A DNA stretch of 64,000 nt from CAZXFH01 sp964640055 (GCA_964640055.1 CAZXFH010000003.1:1-64000), one strand, 5' to 3'; shown: positions 17,671 to 26,203, numbered from the stretch's first letter. Notes: a model not told the origin generated them from the sequence alone. Numbers and translations are program-made.

Positions 17671-18399
17671 GTGACAAAGACAAAATTTGATACTATCATT
17701 TTAAACGGGCGACCTGCTTCGGGAAAATCTGAGATCTTGGATTATTTAAAAAAAAGCCCGCTAGAGGAGCGTCTGGAGCGTTTTGGGATCGGGGAAATCG
17801 ACGAAATTGATGATTTTCCCATGTTGTGGACCTGGTTTGAGGAAGATACGATCCTGGAGAAGCGCCTCCAAAAGCCGCGGCTGCATACAGACCGAGAGGG
17901 ATATTTTTTATATGAATATCAATGGCACCTGTTGATCGAGCGGCTCAGTCTGGAGTATCAAAAGCGACTGCGGGATCATGCCCGCTACCATGAGCAATAT
18001 ACTACAATTATCGAATTTTCCCGGGGCACGGAACATGGCGGGTATCAGGCGGCTTATCGCCATCTATCTGATGAAATACTTAAGCACGCCGGGATTTTTT
18101 ATGTGGATGTTTCTCTGTCGGAATCATTACGTAAAAACCGGCAGCGATTCAATCCGCACAGGCCGGATAGTATTTTGGAACATGGCTTGCCGGATGAAAA
18201 ATTGGAAAAGCTGTATGGTGAAGTGGACTGGGCACAATTCACTGCCGAGGACCCACACCGGGTGATCGTTAATGATATCCCCGTTCCTTATGTGGTTTTG
18301 CACAATGAACCGGATATCACCACGGCCAAAGGACCGCAGCTGGGGTGTGCTTTGGAAAAATTACTGAACCAGTTACAGAAATTGAAGCAAGACCACTAG
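17671..18399 (+). CDS. P-loop NTPase/kinase-like protein of unknown function
   Basis: A 242-residue protein with an N-terminal Walker A motif NGRPASGKSE (about residues 11-20) after a single beta-strand (FDTIIL), as in small-molecule kinases. Further landmarks are EIDEIDDFPM, YTTIIEFSRGTEHGG and a C-terminal VIVNDIPVPYVVLHNEPD. I do not recognise a named family. The start GTG at 17671 is supported by AAGGAG at 17659-17664. An upstream ATG at 17629 in the same frame has no ribosome binding site. The gene runs opposite to both neighbours (nucleoside kinase behind, ArsC-like ahead), which gives little functional context. Confidence 0.75.
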   Translation: MTKTKFDTIILNGRPASGKSEILDYLKKSPLEERLERFGIGEIDEIDDFPMLWTWFEEDTILEKRLQKPRLHTDREGYFLYEYQWHLLIERLSLEYQKRLRDHARYHEQYTTIIEFSRGTEHGGYQAAYRHLSDEILKHAGIFYVDVSLSESLRKNRQRFNPHRPDSILEHGLPDEKLEKLYGEVDWAQFTAEDPHRVIVNDIPVPYVVLHNEPDITTAKGPQLGCALEKLLNQLQKLKQDH

Positions 18400-18406
18400 G
18401 CCTGTC

Positions 18407-18841
18407 TTATTGGCTAGATTTTTCTGTTTTAATGAAATTTTCTATCCGACGCCGAATAAGATTACGCGTGAAGCGAAAGGCGCGTAAGCGTTTTTCCCGG
18501 TCGCCAATAATCCGGATTGGGTCATCCATGAACCAATTGAGCCGTTGATAATCGCCGGGAAAATCAGGCAGGTTCAGGGCGGCGACTTCACAGAGGGGAA
18601 TAACATAATCAAAATTAACAGATTGATATTTTTCCACACTTTTGGAGTGCTGGTTTTCCAGGGAAATGCCCTCTTCATCCATTACTTTGCGGGTTAATTC
18701 ATTTATCCCGGCCGGGGTAATACCAGCGCTGTAGACTTCAAAATGTTCTTTATCCATATCTTTCAGAAAGGCTTCCGCCATTTGACTGCGCACGGAATTT
18801 CCGGTACAAACAAAGAGCACCTTTACCTTTTTCTTTTCCAT
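18407..18841 (-). CDS. ArsC/low-molecular-weight phosphatase-fold protein
   Basis: A 144-residue protein with the phosphate-binding loop CTGNSVRSQ (Cys-x5-Arg) near residue 11 and the downstream DYVIPLCEVAALNLPDFPG segment of thioredoxin-coupled arsenate reductases. The catalytic Cys, the Arg and the DP pair (MDDPI) are present. The Cys-x6-Cys redox pair of classical ArsC (C82/C89 in S. aureus) is incomplete: the first Cys is present, but the second position reads Leu. Classical thioredoxin recycling is therefore doubtful, and a protein-phosphatase-like role is possible. A GAGGTGAG ribosome binding site precedes the ATG. No other arsenic gene is nearby. Confidence 0.8.
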   Translation of the reverse strand: MEKKKVKVLFVCTGNSVRSQMAEAFLKDMDKEHFEVYSAGITPAGINELTRKVMDEEGISLENQHSKSVEKYQSVNFDYVIPLCEVAALNLPDFPGDYQRLNWFMDDPIRIIGDREKRLRAFRFTRNLIRRRIENFIKTEKSSQ

Positions 18842-19170
18842 GGACTCACCTCTAAATAAACTTTGGGAATCAATTTAAGGCAAATAACGTTATATTTTCA
18901 AACAAATTTTTACTTGAAAAAAAAAGGGGGGGGGGTAAGTATGACGGCCCTCTAGAATAAATATAGATAAAAAGGTATATTAACAGTTATATTAAAGGGG
19001 TTATAAACACCATCTTCATTGGTTAATGAATATAAAGAGCCATGAGGCAAAAAAATATTTAGTGCAGATATGGTTTGCTTATGTACTTGATTCTGTTAAA
19101 TTTAGGTGAGTTGTATCGTGCTTTTTCAGAAGGCATAAGCTGACCGTTCACCGATAGTCATTATTACACG
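18842..19170. other. Intergenic region with an A9-G10 homopolymer tract
   Basis: About 330 bp between the divergent arsC-like and queG genes. It contains nine A followed by ten G at 18917-18935, the longest homopolymer in the window. The rest is AT-rich with scattered stops. I see no RNA gene or clear promoter, though promoters for both flanking genes are expected here. Confidence 0.5.
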
Positions 19171-19176
19171 GGAGGG

Positions 19177-19196
19177 TTATCAACAATTTATCAACA
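19177..19196. repeat. Tandem DnaA-box-like 9-mers upstream of queG
   Basis: Two copies of TTATCAACA, at 19177-19185 and 19188-19196, with an 11-bp period (one helical turn). TTATCAACA differs from the E. coli DnaA box TTATCCACA at one base and is the complement of TGTTGATAA found in the rpmH-dnaA region. They overlap the presumed translation start of queG. Confidence 0.55.
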
Positions 19197-19205
19197 AACC
19201 GCATA

Positions 19206-20099
19206 TTGGCGTTGGCCTCGCGGTTGGGTTTTGCTGCTATTGGCACCACGGTTCCCTATTTAAGCCAGGCAGTTAAAGACAATTTTGAACGTTGGATCAA
19301 AGGTGGTTATCAGGCTGATATGCATTGGATGGAAGCTAATCCTGAGCACCGCACTGATCTGCGGTTCAGATTTTCTTGGGCGAAATCCGTATTGGTCGTG
19401 GCAGACAACTATTATTATCAGCAGACCTGGGGGCTTCCGGGGCCGCGGGTCTCGCGCTATGCCTGGGGAAAAGATTACCATCTGGTATTAATGAAAAAAC
19501 TGCGCAGACTTATCGTGGAACTTAACGCACATGTTTCCCCAATTAAGGCCAAAGCCTATGTGGATACCGGCCCGGTGTTGGAAAAAGCCTTTGCGGTACA
19601 GGCCGGGCTTGGTTGGCAGGGAAAACACAGCAATATTATTATCCCTGGAGTGGGGTCTTATTGCTTTTTGGGGATTGTTGTCCTTAGTGTTCCGGCCGAA
19701 CCCTTCGAAGAGGTTAAAGATGGCTGTGGTGATTGTCAAAAATGTATACGCGCCTGTCCCACGGGGGCATTGGTCGCGCCCGGTGTAGTGGACGCCCGCC
19801 GTTGTATTGCTTACTTGACGATCGAGAAAAAAGGAACTTTCAGCCCCGCGCAGAAGGCGCAGATCAGCCCCTGGTTGTTTGGATGTGATAATTGCCAGGC
19901 GGTCTGCCCCTGGAATCAGCAGTGGGCTGAAACAGCTCTGGATCCGCACTATTATAATCGCCGGCTGCTCCTGGGCCGTGAACCCGGTGAGTGGCACGCG
20001 CTGACAGTTGAACGGTTTAAGCAACTTTTCAAGGACAGTGTGTTTAGACGGCTTAAATATAAAGGCTTGCAGCGAAATTTAAAGGCCTTATCCAGCTGA
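19206..20099 (+). CDS. queG: Epoxyqueuosine reductase QueG
   Basis: At least 297 residues. Family landmarks are YVDTGPVLEKAFAVQAGLGW and two ferredoxin-type cluster motifs, CGDCQKCIRACPTGAL and CDNCQAVCPWN. QueG is a cobalamin- and iron-sulfur-dependent enzyme performing the last step of queuosine synthesis in tRNA. The reported start is TTG at 19206, but a good GGAGGG lies at 19171-19176, about 29 bp away. The open frame continues upstream to a stop at 19155-19157, and the extra residues (INNLSTNRI) look like a plausible helix, so translation may begin earlier at a rare codon. Identity is certain; the N-terminus is open. Confidence 0.93.
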   Translation: MALASRLGFAAIGTTVPYLSQAVKDNFERWIKGGYQADMHWMEANPEHRTDLRFRFSWAKSVLVVADNYYYQQTWGLPGPRVSRYAWGKDYHLVLMKKLRRLIVELNAHVSPIKAKAYVDTGPVLEKAFAVQAGLGWQGKHSNIIIPGVGSYCFLGIVVLSVPAEPFEEVKDGCGDCQKCIRACPTGALVAPGVVDARRCIAYLTIEKKGTFSPAQKAQISPWLFGCDNCQAVCPWNQQWAETALDPHYYNRRLLLGREPGEWHALTVERFKQLFKDSVFRRLKYKGLQRNLKALSS

Positions 20100-20194
20100 C
20101 AAAGGCACCACAAGTAATCCAGGATATATTTTAATTTTCTATTGTACAATTTGCCCAAAATAGGTTATTTTTAAGTCAAATAGGAGATGTGCCC

Positions 20195-21229
20195 ATGGTC
20201 AGTCGCGGCCAAAAATTCAGACTCGGACTATTTATTACCATCGCATTGGTGGCGCTGATTGTTTTTCTGGTCTTTGTGGCCGGTAAGAAATTCATTGAAA
20301 AGCGGGACTATTATTTTATTAAATACAATAATGTTTCCGTTAGCGGGCTGCAAGTGGGCAGTCAGGTCAAGTATTACGGCATTAATGTCGGTAGCGTAGA
20401 GAATATTCGTATTGACCGAGAGGACATTAGCAACGTGATTGTTAAAATCGGGATCAAGGAGGGGACCCCGGTCAAGGCGGATATGCGCGCCACCTTGATA
20501 TCGGTGGGCATTACTGGCTTGAAACAGATTGAATTAACCGGTGGTACAGACCAGGCTGAGCTTCTGGAGCCAGGGTCCTATATTGAAGCCGGTAAATCTT
20601 ATATTGAGGAAATTACCGGTCGCGCCGAGGTGATCACAGAAAAAGTGGAAAAAGTGCTGAACAACCTGATTTACCTGACTGACCGCAGCAATAGTGAGCG
20701 GGTCACTCAAATTTTAGAAAGAATGGATACTTTACTGGTGTCCAACAGTCCCCGCCTGGCCGCTGTTTTGGAGAATGCCAATGCATTAATTGAGGATAAT
20801 CAGGAAACGGTAGCTGATATTCTGGGCAACATGGAGCGCGCCAGCCGGAACTTTGAGCGCACTACGCAGCTGGCCCATGAAACCACTGCCCAGTTAAAAA
20901 CCACCGTAGCGCAACTCAGCGTACTGTTGGACACATTGCGCCTGGACCGGATGGTCACCAATATAACCGCTTTTTCCGACACCCTAACATCGATCAGGGT
21001 TAAGGCCCTAATCGAAAAAGATCTCACCCAAACCGTGGCAGATTTAAACCGTACGGTAAATGAGGCGCAGGCGATGATAAACCATATAGACGCCACGGTT
21101 ATAAAAGGGCGGCGGGATTTTCTGGAGACCTTGGAAATATTAAGGGAGACTGTTTATTATTTGAATGAGTTTTCGCGCCGGATTAGCGAGGATCCGTCTT
21201 ATCTCATTCGGCCGAAAACCAGGGATTAA
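20195..21229 (+). CDS. mlaD: MlaD-like MCE-domain protein, membrane-anchored lipid-transport component
   Basis: About 344 residues. One N-terminal membrane helix (FRLGLFITIALVALIVFLVF) is followed by a single MCE domain at about residues 35-115 (YNNVSVSGLQVGSQVKYYGI, VGSVENIRI, the ISVGITGLKQIEL core). A long helical C-terminal part (about 130-340) of coiled-coil type follows. In Mla, Mce and Pqi systems MCE proteins form hexameric rings that carry lipids across the periplasm. ATG at 20195 has TAGGAG 8 bp upstream; an in-frame GTG at 20189 is too close to that site. It is the first gene of a four-gene operon with the fused OM lipoprotein, MlaE and MlaF. The long helical tail could bridge toward the outer membrane. 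Confidence 0.92.
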   Translation: MVSRGQKFRLGLFITIALVALIVFLVFVAGKKFIEKRDYYFIKYNNVSVSGLQVGSQVKYYGINVGSVENIRIDREDISNVIVKIGIKEGTPVKADMRATLISVGITGLKQIELTGGTDQAELLEPGSYIEAGKSYIEEITGRAEVITEKVEKVLNNLIYLTDRSNSERVTQILERMDTLLVSNSPRLAAVLENANALIEDNQETVADILGNMERASRNFERTTQLAHETTAQLKTTVAQLSVLLDTLRLDRMVTNITAFSDTLTSIRVKALIEKDLTQTVADLNRTVNEAQAMINHIDATVIKGRRDFLETLEILRETVYYLNEFSRRISEDPSYLIRPKTRD

Positions 21230-21232
21230 CAG

Positions 21233-23377
21233 ATGCATCGAACGAGACATTTAGGGTTATATACCAGTCTGCTTTTGCTTTTTATGTTAGTCGGGTGTAG
21301 TACCCGGATGATGGTCAAGCGCAACTATTACATTTTGGAGTACTACCCGCATACGGAAAACAAGGCCCTGATGCGGGAAGAGCCTTTTGATTATTCGGTT
21401 TATGTGCGCAACACCAAAATTCCCAATACCTATGATCGGCGTGAAATCGTGATCCGCCATTTCGGACCACGGATCACCTATGCAGAAAATGACCTATGGG
21501 GGGTAAACCTCAGTAATGTTATTCCGGGGTTAATTTCCAAGCGCTTGAGCCGCTATAATTTTTTCTCACAGGTTAAACGAGAGTTCTTGGATGCACGGCC
21601 TGATTTTGAGATCGACAGCCGCATCAACAACATCGAGCTCTTTGAATCCGAGTTTGTTAAAGAGGCGCACCTGAACATGGAACTCATATTCCGGAACACC
21701 CGCAACGAAAGCATTGTGTTGACCCATGCGGTCAACCGGGAGGAAAAATTAGCGGATAACAAGGTTGAGACCTTTGTGCAGATGATCAATGAAATTATTC
21801 TGGAAGAGACGGATCTGTTTTTGGTTAAGCTGGCACGCTATTTTCAAGGCCAGCCGATCATACCGCCCGAGGAACAGGGCATGCAGCAAACCCGGGCCGA
21901 CAGTCTGCTCCTTCAGGAAGATACTGACCTGGAAAAGGGCCGGGGATTGTTACTGATGCCGGCGCTGTCATGGACTGACTATGAACCGCCCTACAAGATT
22001 TATGACCAGCGGGGCAATGAAATTGACGGGGTCATGGGTGCGTCGATTCCGCTTCCCGCCGGCACCTATGCAGTCAAATATGGCTCGGGTAGTGAAAGGC
22101 AGATGATGCGAAAAACCGGGATTGAAGTGCGCCCCCGCTTTAAGACGATTGTGGAGCCGGACTGGGGTTGTCTACTGGTTGATATTATTGATGAGCGGCG
22201 TAATTTTGTGCAGACTCGTTACGAGGTCTTTGCCACAGAGACAGGTGAGAGTTTCGGCACCGAATTAACCGTAGAAAAAGAGCTGGGGGAGCAGCAAAAA
22301 ATATGGCTGCTACGGCCACAGTTATATAAAATCACCATCAACAGTGAGCCCTTTAATACCTATCGTGATTTTGCCACAATTAAGGTGGAGCAGGGTAAAG
22401 TGCAAAAGTTAACCATGGTGGTAGGGATAGATGAAGAGGGCAATCCGACGCATTTGATTGGGGCCGGACAATTGGAAGGGATGGAAGAATTGACCGCCAC
22501 TGAAAAGTGGCACATTTATAGTGGTTTATACGGTAATTTTAACTTTAACCGTGATAATGAAAAAGATAAAGAGAATCCGGAAACATCGGTTTCCATCAAC
22601 ACCCAGTTTGACAATCGATTTACCTATGACAATCATCCTTTCTACTATACCATGCGCAATTTAACTGAAATAGGGACCAGTAAAAGTACGGATACGGATT
22701 TTCGTATCTCCACAGACGACTTTGATCTGAAGAACACCTTTATATTTTTTATGATTAAAAACCTCGGTCTTTATGCCCGCCTGGATGCCAACTCCCATTT
22801 TTTTAAAGAGTATTACCACAGCCCAACCAAATTCAACTATATCAAGAAAGACAAGAACGATCGGGAAATAGAGCGCGGGACTGATGTGGAGAAGCTTTTA
22901 TTGAAAAGCAGCATCTACCCCATGGTCTTAAAAGAGGGCAGTGGTATTAACTACCGCATCCTGAATTTACCGCGTGCCACCCTGAACCTGCGGGCCGGCT
23001 TTGGATTGCGCCAGGAATATAATTATGGTGTTTTTAATTTGACCAACAGCGCTTATCTGGATACTACCGACGACCTGAAATACCGGGTATACACTGAAAA
23101 TAAGTCAACCGATGACCGTGGCACGGAATTGTCTATCGTAGGTAATTTTCAGCTACCTTTTGATCTGATTTACAGCACCAATGCCGACATTCTATTTCCC
23201 TTTGATCCCGAAGCCTCTACCAAGCTGGAGTGGGAGAATGTGTTTAACATTCGCCTGTTTAAATATATTTCGCTGGACTATCGCCTGAAGCTACGGAATA
23301 AAGAAGCGGAGGCCGGCGAAACCTATTTGGTGCGGGAACAGCGTTTATATCTGCGTCTTATCTATTTCTTTCGTTAA
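21233..23377 (+). CDS. MCE-operon lipoprotein (ABC_trans_aux/PqiC-like) apparently fused to an outer-membrane beta-barrel
   Basis: A 714-residue lipoprotein (lipobox LVGC, Cys22). Residues about 30-215 (RNYYILEYYP, VIPGLISKRLSRYNFFSQV, DFEIDSRINNIELFES) resemble the ABC-transport auxiliary domain found in PqiC and related MCE-system lipoproteins. Residues about 235-400 look like small beta domains of PEGA/carboxypeptidase-regulatory type. Residues about 430-714 are rich in alternating aromatic/polar strands separated by charged loops and end in LREQ-like strands closing with LRLIYFFR, as expected of a 10-12-strand outer-membrane barrel. It sits 3 bp after mlaD and upstream of mlaE and mlaF, so it is likely their outer-membrane partner. 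The barrel call is inference from strand pattern. Confidence 0.75.
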   Translation: MHRTRHLGLYTSLLLLFMLVGCSTRMMVKRNYYILEYYPHTENKALMREEPFDYSVYVRNTKIPNTYDRREIVIRHFGPRITYAENDLWGVNLSNVIPGLISKRLSRYNFFSQVKREFLDARPDFEIDSRINNIELFESEFVKEAHLNMELIFRNTRNESIVLTHAVNREEKLADNKVETFVQMINEIILEETDLFLVKLARYFQGQPIIPPEEQGMQQTRADSLLLQEDTDLEKGRGLLLMPALSWTDYEPPYKIYDQRGNEIDGVMGASIPLPAGTYAVKYGSGSERQMMRKTGIEVRPRFKTIVEPDWGCLLVDIIDERRNFVQTRYEVFATETGESFGTELTVEKELGEQQKIWLLRPQLYKITINSEPFNTYRDFATIKVEQGKVQKLTMVVGIDEEGNPTHLIGAGQLEGMEELTATEKWHIYSGLYGNFNFNRDNEKDKENPETSVSINTQFDNRFTYDNHPFYYTMRNLTEIGTSKSTDTDFRISTDDFDLKNTFIFFMIKNLGLYARLDANSHFFKEYYHSPTKFNYIKKDKNDREIERGTDVEKLLLKSSIYPMVLKEGSGINYRILNLPRATLNLRAGFGLRQEYNYGVFNLTNSAYLDTTDDLKYRVYTENKSTDDRGTELSIVGNFQLPFDLIYSTNADILFPFDPEASTKLEWENVFNIRLFKYISLDYRLKLRNKEAEAGETYLVREQRLYLRLIYFFR

Positions 23378-23390
23378 TCCTGATCATTAT

Positions 23391-24467
23391 ATGGCATGCG
23401 AATTAACATACCGCGATAAAATTCTTACTTTACAGGGGTCTTTAAACCGTCGGACGGTACCGGTCCTTTACAAACAATTTAAAAGAGTCGAGCCTCCCCA
23501 GCTGGAAGCGATCGATCTGGCTGCGGTGCGCACGATTGATAGTGCGGGCGTGGCTTTTCTGGATAGTGTCCGCAAAAATTATACGCCCCGGCCGGAATTG
23601 CGGTCAGTGGCGAACTCTCTCCGGGAAACCATCAAGACCTTCTCGTCTTTGGAGCTAACCCCACCGGCTCAGCCGCAGGAGCCCCGGCTGTTTGAAAAAA
23701 TGGGCGCCGGTTTTTTACAGGCGATGACCCATTTCAGGGAAGGGCTCTATTTAACGGCTGATATTTTTTTCTGGTCAGTAGTGGGTATTTTTAACCGTAA
23801 AGGGCAACGCAAAGGCGCCATCATCCAGCAAAGCCTGCTGATCGGGGCCGATGCTGTGGGAATCATCTGCCTCCTGTCCTTGATATTGGGGTTGATTCTG
23901 GCCCTGCAGTCGGCCGCCCAATTACGGCAGTTCGGGGCCAATATTTATGTGGCTGATCTGATCGCAGTTTCCATGGTGCGTGAAATGGGACCCATGATGA
24001 CCGCCATTATTGTGGCCGGGCGCAGCGGTTCGGCCTTTGCTTCGGAGATCGCCACCATGCAAGTAACTGAAGAGGTCGATGCCCTTAAGATGATGGCCAT
24101 CAATCCGTTACGCTATGTGGTCGCCCCTAAGTTCAACGCTATCACCATCTGTATGCCCCTCTTGGTGACCCTCTCGATTGTGGTCGGTATTCTGGGCGGC
24201 CTGATTATTGGCATTACCTACCTTGACCTCAGCGCATCAGCCTATTTCAACGAGTTGCTCAAAGTGTTGACCCTCAAAGACATTTTGATCGGAATGAGTA
24301 AAAGCATCTTCTTTGCCTGGGTGATCATTATTATCGGCAGTTATTATGGGTTTCATGTCAGCGGCGGAGCAGAGGGGGTTGGTCGTGCCACGACCCGTTC
24401 CGTGGTCGCCTCAGTGTTTGCCGTCATCGTGTTGGATGCGATCTTTAGTTTGATATATATGATCTAG
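23391..24467 (+). CDS. mlaE: STAS-MlaE fusion, lipid ABC transporter permease
   Basis: A 358-residue protein. The first 90 residues form a STAS domain, the MlaB equivalent, with the loop TIDSAGVAFLDS around residues 48-59; Ser51 sits at the usual phosphorylatable position. The rest is an MlaE permease with about five membrane helices and the family motifs AAQLRQFGANIYVADLI, MVREMGPMMTAIIVAGRSGS and FASEIATMQVTEEVDAL. MlaE moves phospholipids between the inner membrane and the MCE ring. Fusion of the STAS regulator to the permease is known in other bacteria. Only 2 bp separate its stop from mlaF. Confidence 0.95.
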   Translation: MACELTYRDKILTLQGSLNRRTVPVLYKQFKRVEPPQLEAIDLAAVRTIDSAGVAFLDSVRKNYTPRPELRSVANSLRETIKTFSSLELTPPAQPQEPRLFEKMGAGFLQAMTHFREGLYLTADIFFWSVVGIFNRKGQRKGAIIQQSLLIGADAVGIICLLSLILGLILALQSAAQLRQFGANIYVADLIAVSMVREMGPMMTAIIVAGRSGSAFASEIATMQVTEEVDALKMMAINPLRYVVAPKFNAITICMPLLVTLSIVVGILGGLIIGITYLDLSASAYFNELLKVLTLKDILIGMSKSIFFAWVIIIIGSYYGFHVSGGAEGVGRATTRSVVASVFAVIVLDAIFSLIYMI

Positions 24468-24469
24468 GC

Positions 24470-25210
24470 ATGGCAAAATCAATTATCAGCATTAAAAATT
24501 TAACCACAGAATATAATGGTAACATTATCCTGGATGATATCAGCACCGAGATCTATCCTGGTGAAATCACTATTATCCTGGGCGGCAGTGGCTGCGGCAA
24601 GACCACCCTAATAAAGAACATCCTGCGCTTAAAGGAGCCCCATAAAGGAACGGTGCGGATTTTCAATACCATGACTTCAGAGATGGAGTGGGAGCAATTT
24701 GAACAAATCCTGAAACGGGTTGGCATGCTCTTTCAGAATGGGGCGTTGCTGAATTCGGTCAGCGTGTTTGATAATGTGGCGATTCCTCTGGAACAGCATA
24801 CCGATTTGCCAGCCAGTATAATTGAGCGCATCATCTACGCCAAGCTGGCGCTGGTCAATTTAAAAGAGGCCGCCTATTTACGGCCCTCGGAACTCTCCGG
24901 CGGCATGCGTAAGCGGGCGGCGTTAGCCCGGGCAATGGTTCTGGACCCGGAAATTCTATTCTGTGACGAGCCCTCGGCCGGTCTGGATCCGGTCACCAGC
25001 GCAGCCCTGGACGAGTTGATCTTAAAAATGAAACGGCAGCTGCAGATGACGATGGTCATTGTGACTCATGAATTGGCCAGTATCCACCGCATCGCCGATC
25101 GGATTCTGTTCCTGGAGCAGGGCAAGATTCTGTTTCAGGGCACCCTGGCAGAAGCCAAACAGTCTGACCAGCCGGCGATCCAGCAGTTTTTCAAAAGCGG
25201 CACTTTTTGA
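24470..25210 (+). CDS. mlaF: MlaF-like ABC ATPase of the lipid transporter
   Basis: A 246-residue ATPase with Walker A GGSGCGKTT (about residues 38-46), Q-loop MLFQNGALL, signature LSGGMRKRAALARA, Walker B ILFCDEPSAGLDP and the switch His in VTHEL. The LSGGM(R)KRAALARA form and FQNGALLNSVSVFDNV are typical of the MlaF/Ttg2A group. It powers the MlaE permease encoded just upstream and closes the operon. A GC-rich hairpin follows at 25226. Confidence 0.95.
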   Translation: MAKSIISIKNLTTEYNGNIILDDISTEIYPGEITIILGGSGCGKTTLIKNILRLKEPHKGTVRIFNTMTSEMEWEQFEQILKRVGMLFQNGALLNSVSVFDNVAIPLEQHTDLPASIIERIIYAKLALVNLKEAAYLRPSELSGGMRKRAALARAMVLDPEILFCDEPSAGLDPVTSAALDELILKMKRQLQMTMVIVTHELASIHRIADRILFLEQGKILFQGTLAEAKQSDQPAIQQFFKSGTF

Positions 25211-25225
25211 ACGGTTTTAATGGCG

Positions 25226-25246
25226 TTCCCGGGCAGCGCCCGGGAA
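25226..25246. terminator. Perfect GC-rich hairpin after mlaF (possible terminator)
   Basis: TTCCCGGGC-AGC-GCCCGGGAA forms a 9-bp perfect stem with a 3-nt loop, 16 bp after the mlaF stop. There is no T-run behind it (AGGAGGG follows), so it does not meet the intrinsic-terminator pattern. It may still stop or stabilise the transcript. A second, weaker stem, CGCTGCG...CGCAGCG, lies at about 25261-25288. Confidence 0.45.
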
Positions 25247-25313
25247 GGAGGGTGAGAAGCTCGCTGCGTGGCTTGGCTGCGCAGCGCTGAAAACAGGTTC
25301 TGCCCGAGAGCCA

Positions 25314-26087
25314 TTATCCGCGTCTGAAGCCGCCCTCAGAATTGATCACCTCCCCGGTTATCCAGCTCCCTTCGTCCGAGGCCAGCCAGCATATCAGCCG
25401 GGCCGCGTCATCCGGCTCACCCCAACGCCCCTGGGGCATGCGTTCCAGAACGGCTTTATCCAATTCAGCATCGGGATTATAGGTTTTTGTCGGTCCAGGA
25501 TTGACCGTATTGACGGTGATGCCCTTTTCTATGAAATGGGCTGAAAGGCTGGCGGTGAGTTGATGAAGCGCTCCTTTTGAAGCCACATAGGCCATGTGAG
25601 GAATGGGGCCGAGATGCTGGCCGGATGTCAGGAGGATGATACGCCCGCCCGGGCGGCCATCATGCTGTTGCCCATATTCCTGAATGAGCAACAAGGCCGC
25701 ACGAACATTGATCGATAGATGGCGATCGATTTCGGCTGCGGTCAACTCGGCCAGTGTTTTTTGAGTATCATGGGTATGATTGAGGATTAAAAAATCAACA
25801 TGACCAAATTTTTCAACCGCTGTTTGCATGACAACGGCAGGCGCCCGGGCATTCAGGAAATCCGCCTCAATGTGTTTAATCTTGACGCCAAGCGCAGTTA
25901 ATTCTTTTATAAGGTTCTCGGGATCACAGGGATCATCGATTGACGGAAATTGTCGGTCGTAGGGGGCAAATGAGTGCAGGCATAAATCAACGCCCCGGGC
26001 GGCCAGTCTTTGGGCAATCCCAAAACCAATTCCGTTTCTCCGGCTCACGCCTGTGATCAGCGCAACTTTACCCTTTGAAGAATTCAT
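25314..26087 (-). CDS. Short-chain dehydrogenase/reductase
   Basis: A 257-residue classical SDR. Features are a Rossmann motif TGVSRRNGIGFGIA, the NHTHD segment in place of NNAG, catalytic Ser in LLTSGQ and Tyr/Lys in YVASK, and a C-terminal ITGEVINSEGGF typical of 3-oxoacyl-ACP-reductase-like enzymes. It uses NAD(P)H to reduce or oxidise a carbonyl or hydroxyl; the substrate is unknown. The gene is oriented against the mla operon and shares no operon with its neighbours. The altered NNAG motif is mildly unusual. Confidence 0.88.
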   Translation of the reverse strand: MNSSKGKVALITGVSRRNGIGFGIAQRLAARGVDLCLHSFAPYDRQFPSIDDPCDPENLIKELTALGVKIKHIEADFLNARAPAVVMQTAVEKFGHVDFLILNHTHDTQKTLAELTAAEIDRHLSINVRAALLLIQEYGQQHDGRPGGRIILLTSGQHLGPIPHMAYVASKGALHQLTASLSAHFIEKGITVNTVNPGPTKTYNPDAELDKAVLERMPQGRWGEPDDAARLICWLASDEGSWITGEVINSEGGFRRG

Positions 26088-26203
26088 ACCATTACCCTTT
26101 CTGTGTATAAATCAAATTCATTAGGTTTCGGTGTTCGGTGCAACTTCCGTTAGGTTGTTAGCAAATAATCATTCAAATTTAACTTCATATAAAATATAAT
26201 AAT
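26088..26203. other. AT-rich gap with an attC-like half-site (speculative)
   Basis: 116 bp between the SDR start and the end of the orphan gene. The plus strand reads CGGTGCAACTTCCGTTAGGT around 26136-26155. This resembles the 3' half of an integron attC site, ending in GTTAGGT (consensus GTTRRRY). No complementary 5' half is visible. Confidence 0.2.

Noticed and set aside
19488..20024. 178-codon minus-strand open frame inside queG
   Set aside because: Antisense to the iron-sulfur motifs of QueG; no support of its own.
25226..25288. Two hairpins read as a REP-type mobile element
   Set aside because: Only one instance is visible in the window and no second copy was found, so repeat status cannot be supported; kept as possible terminator only.
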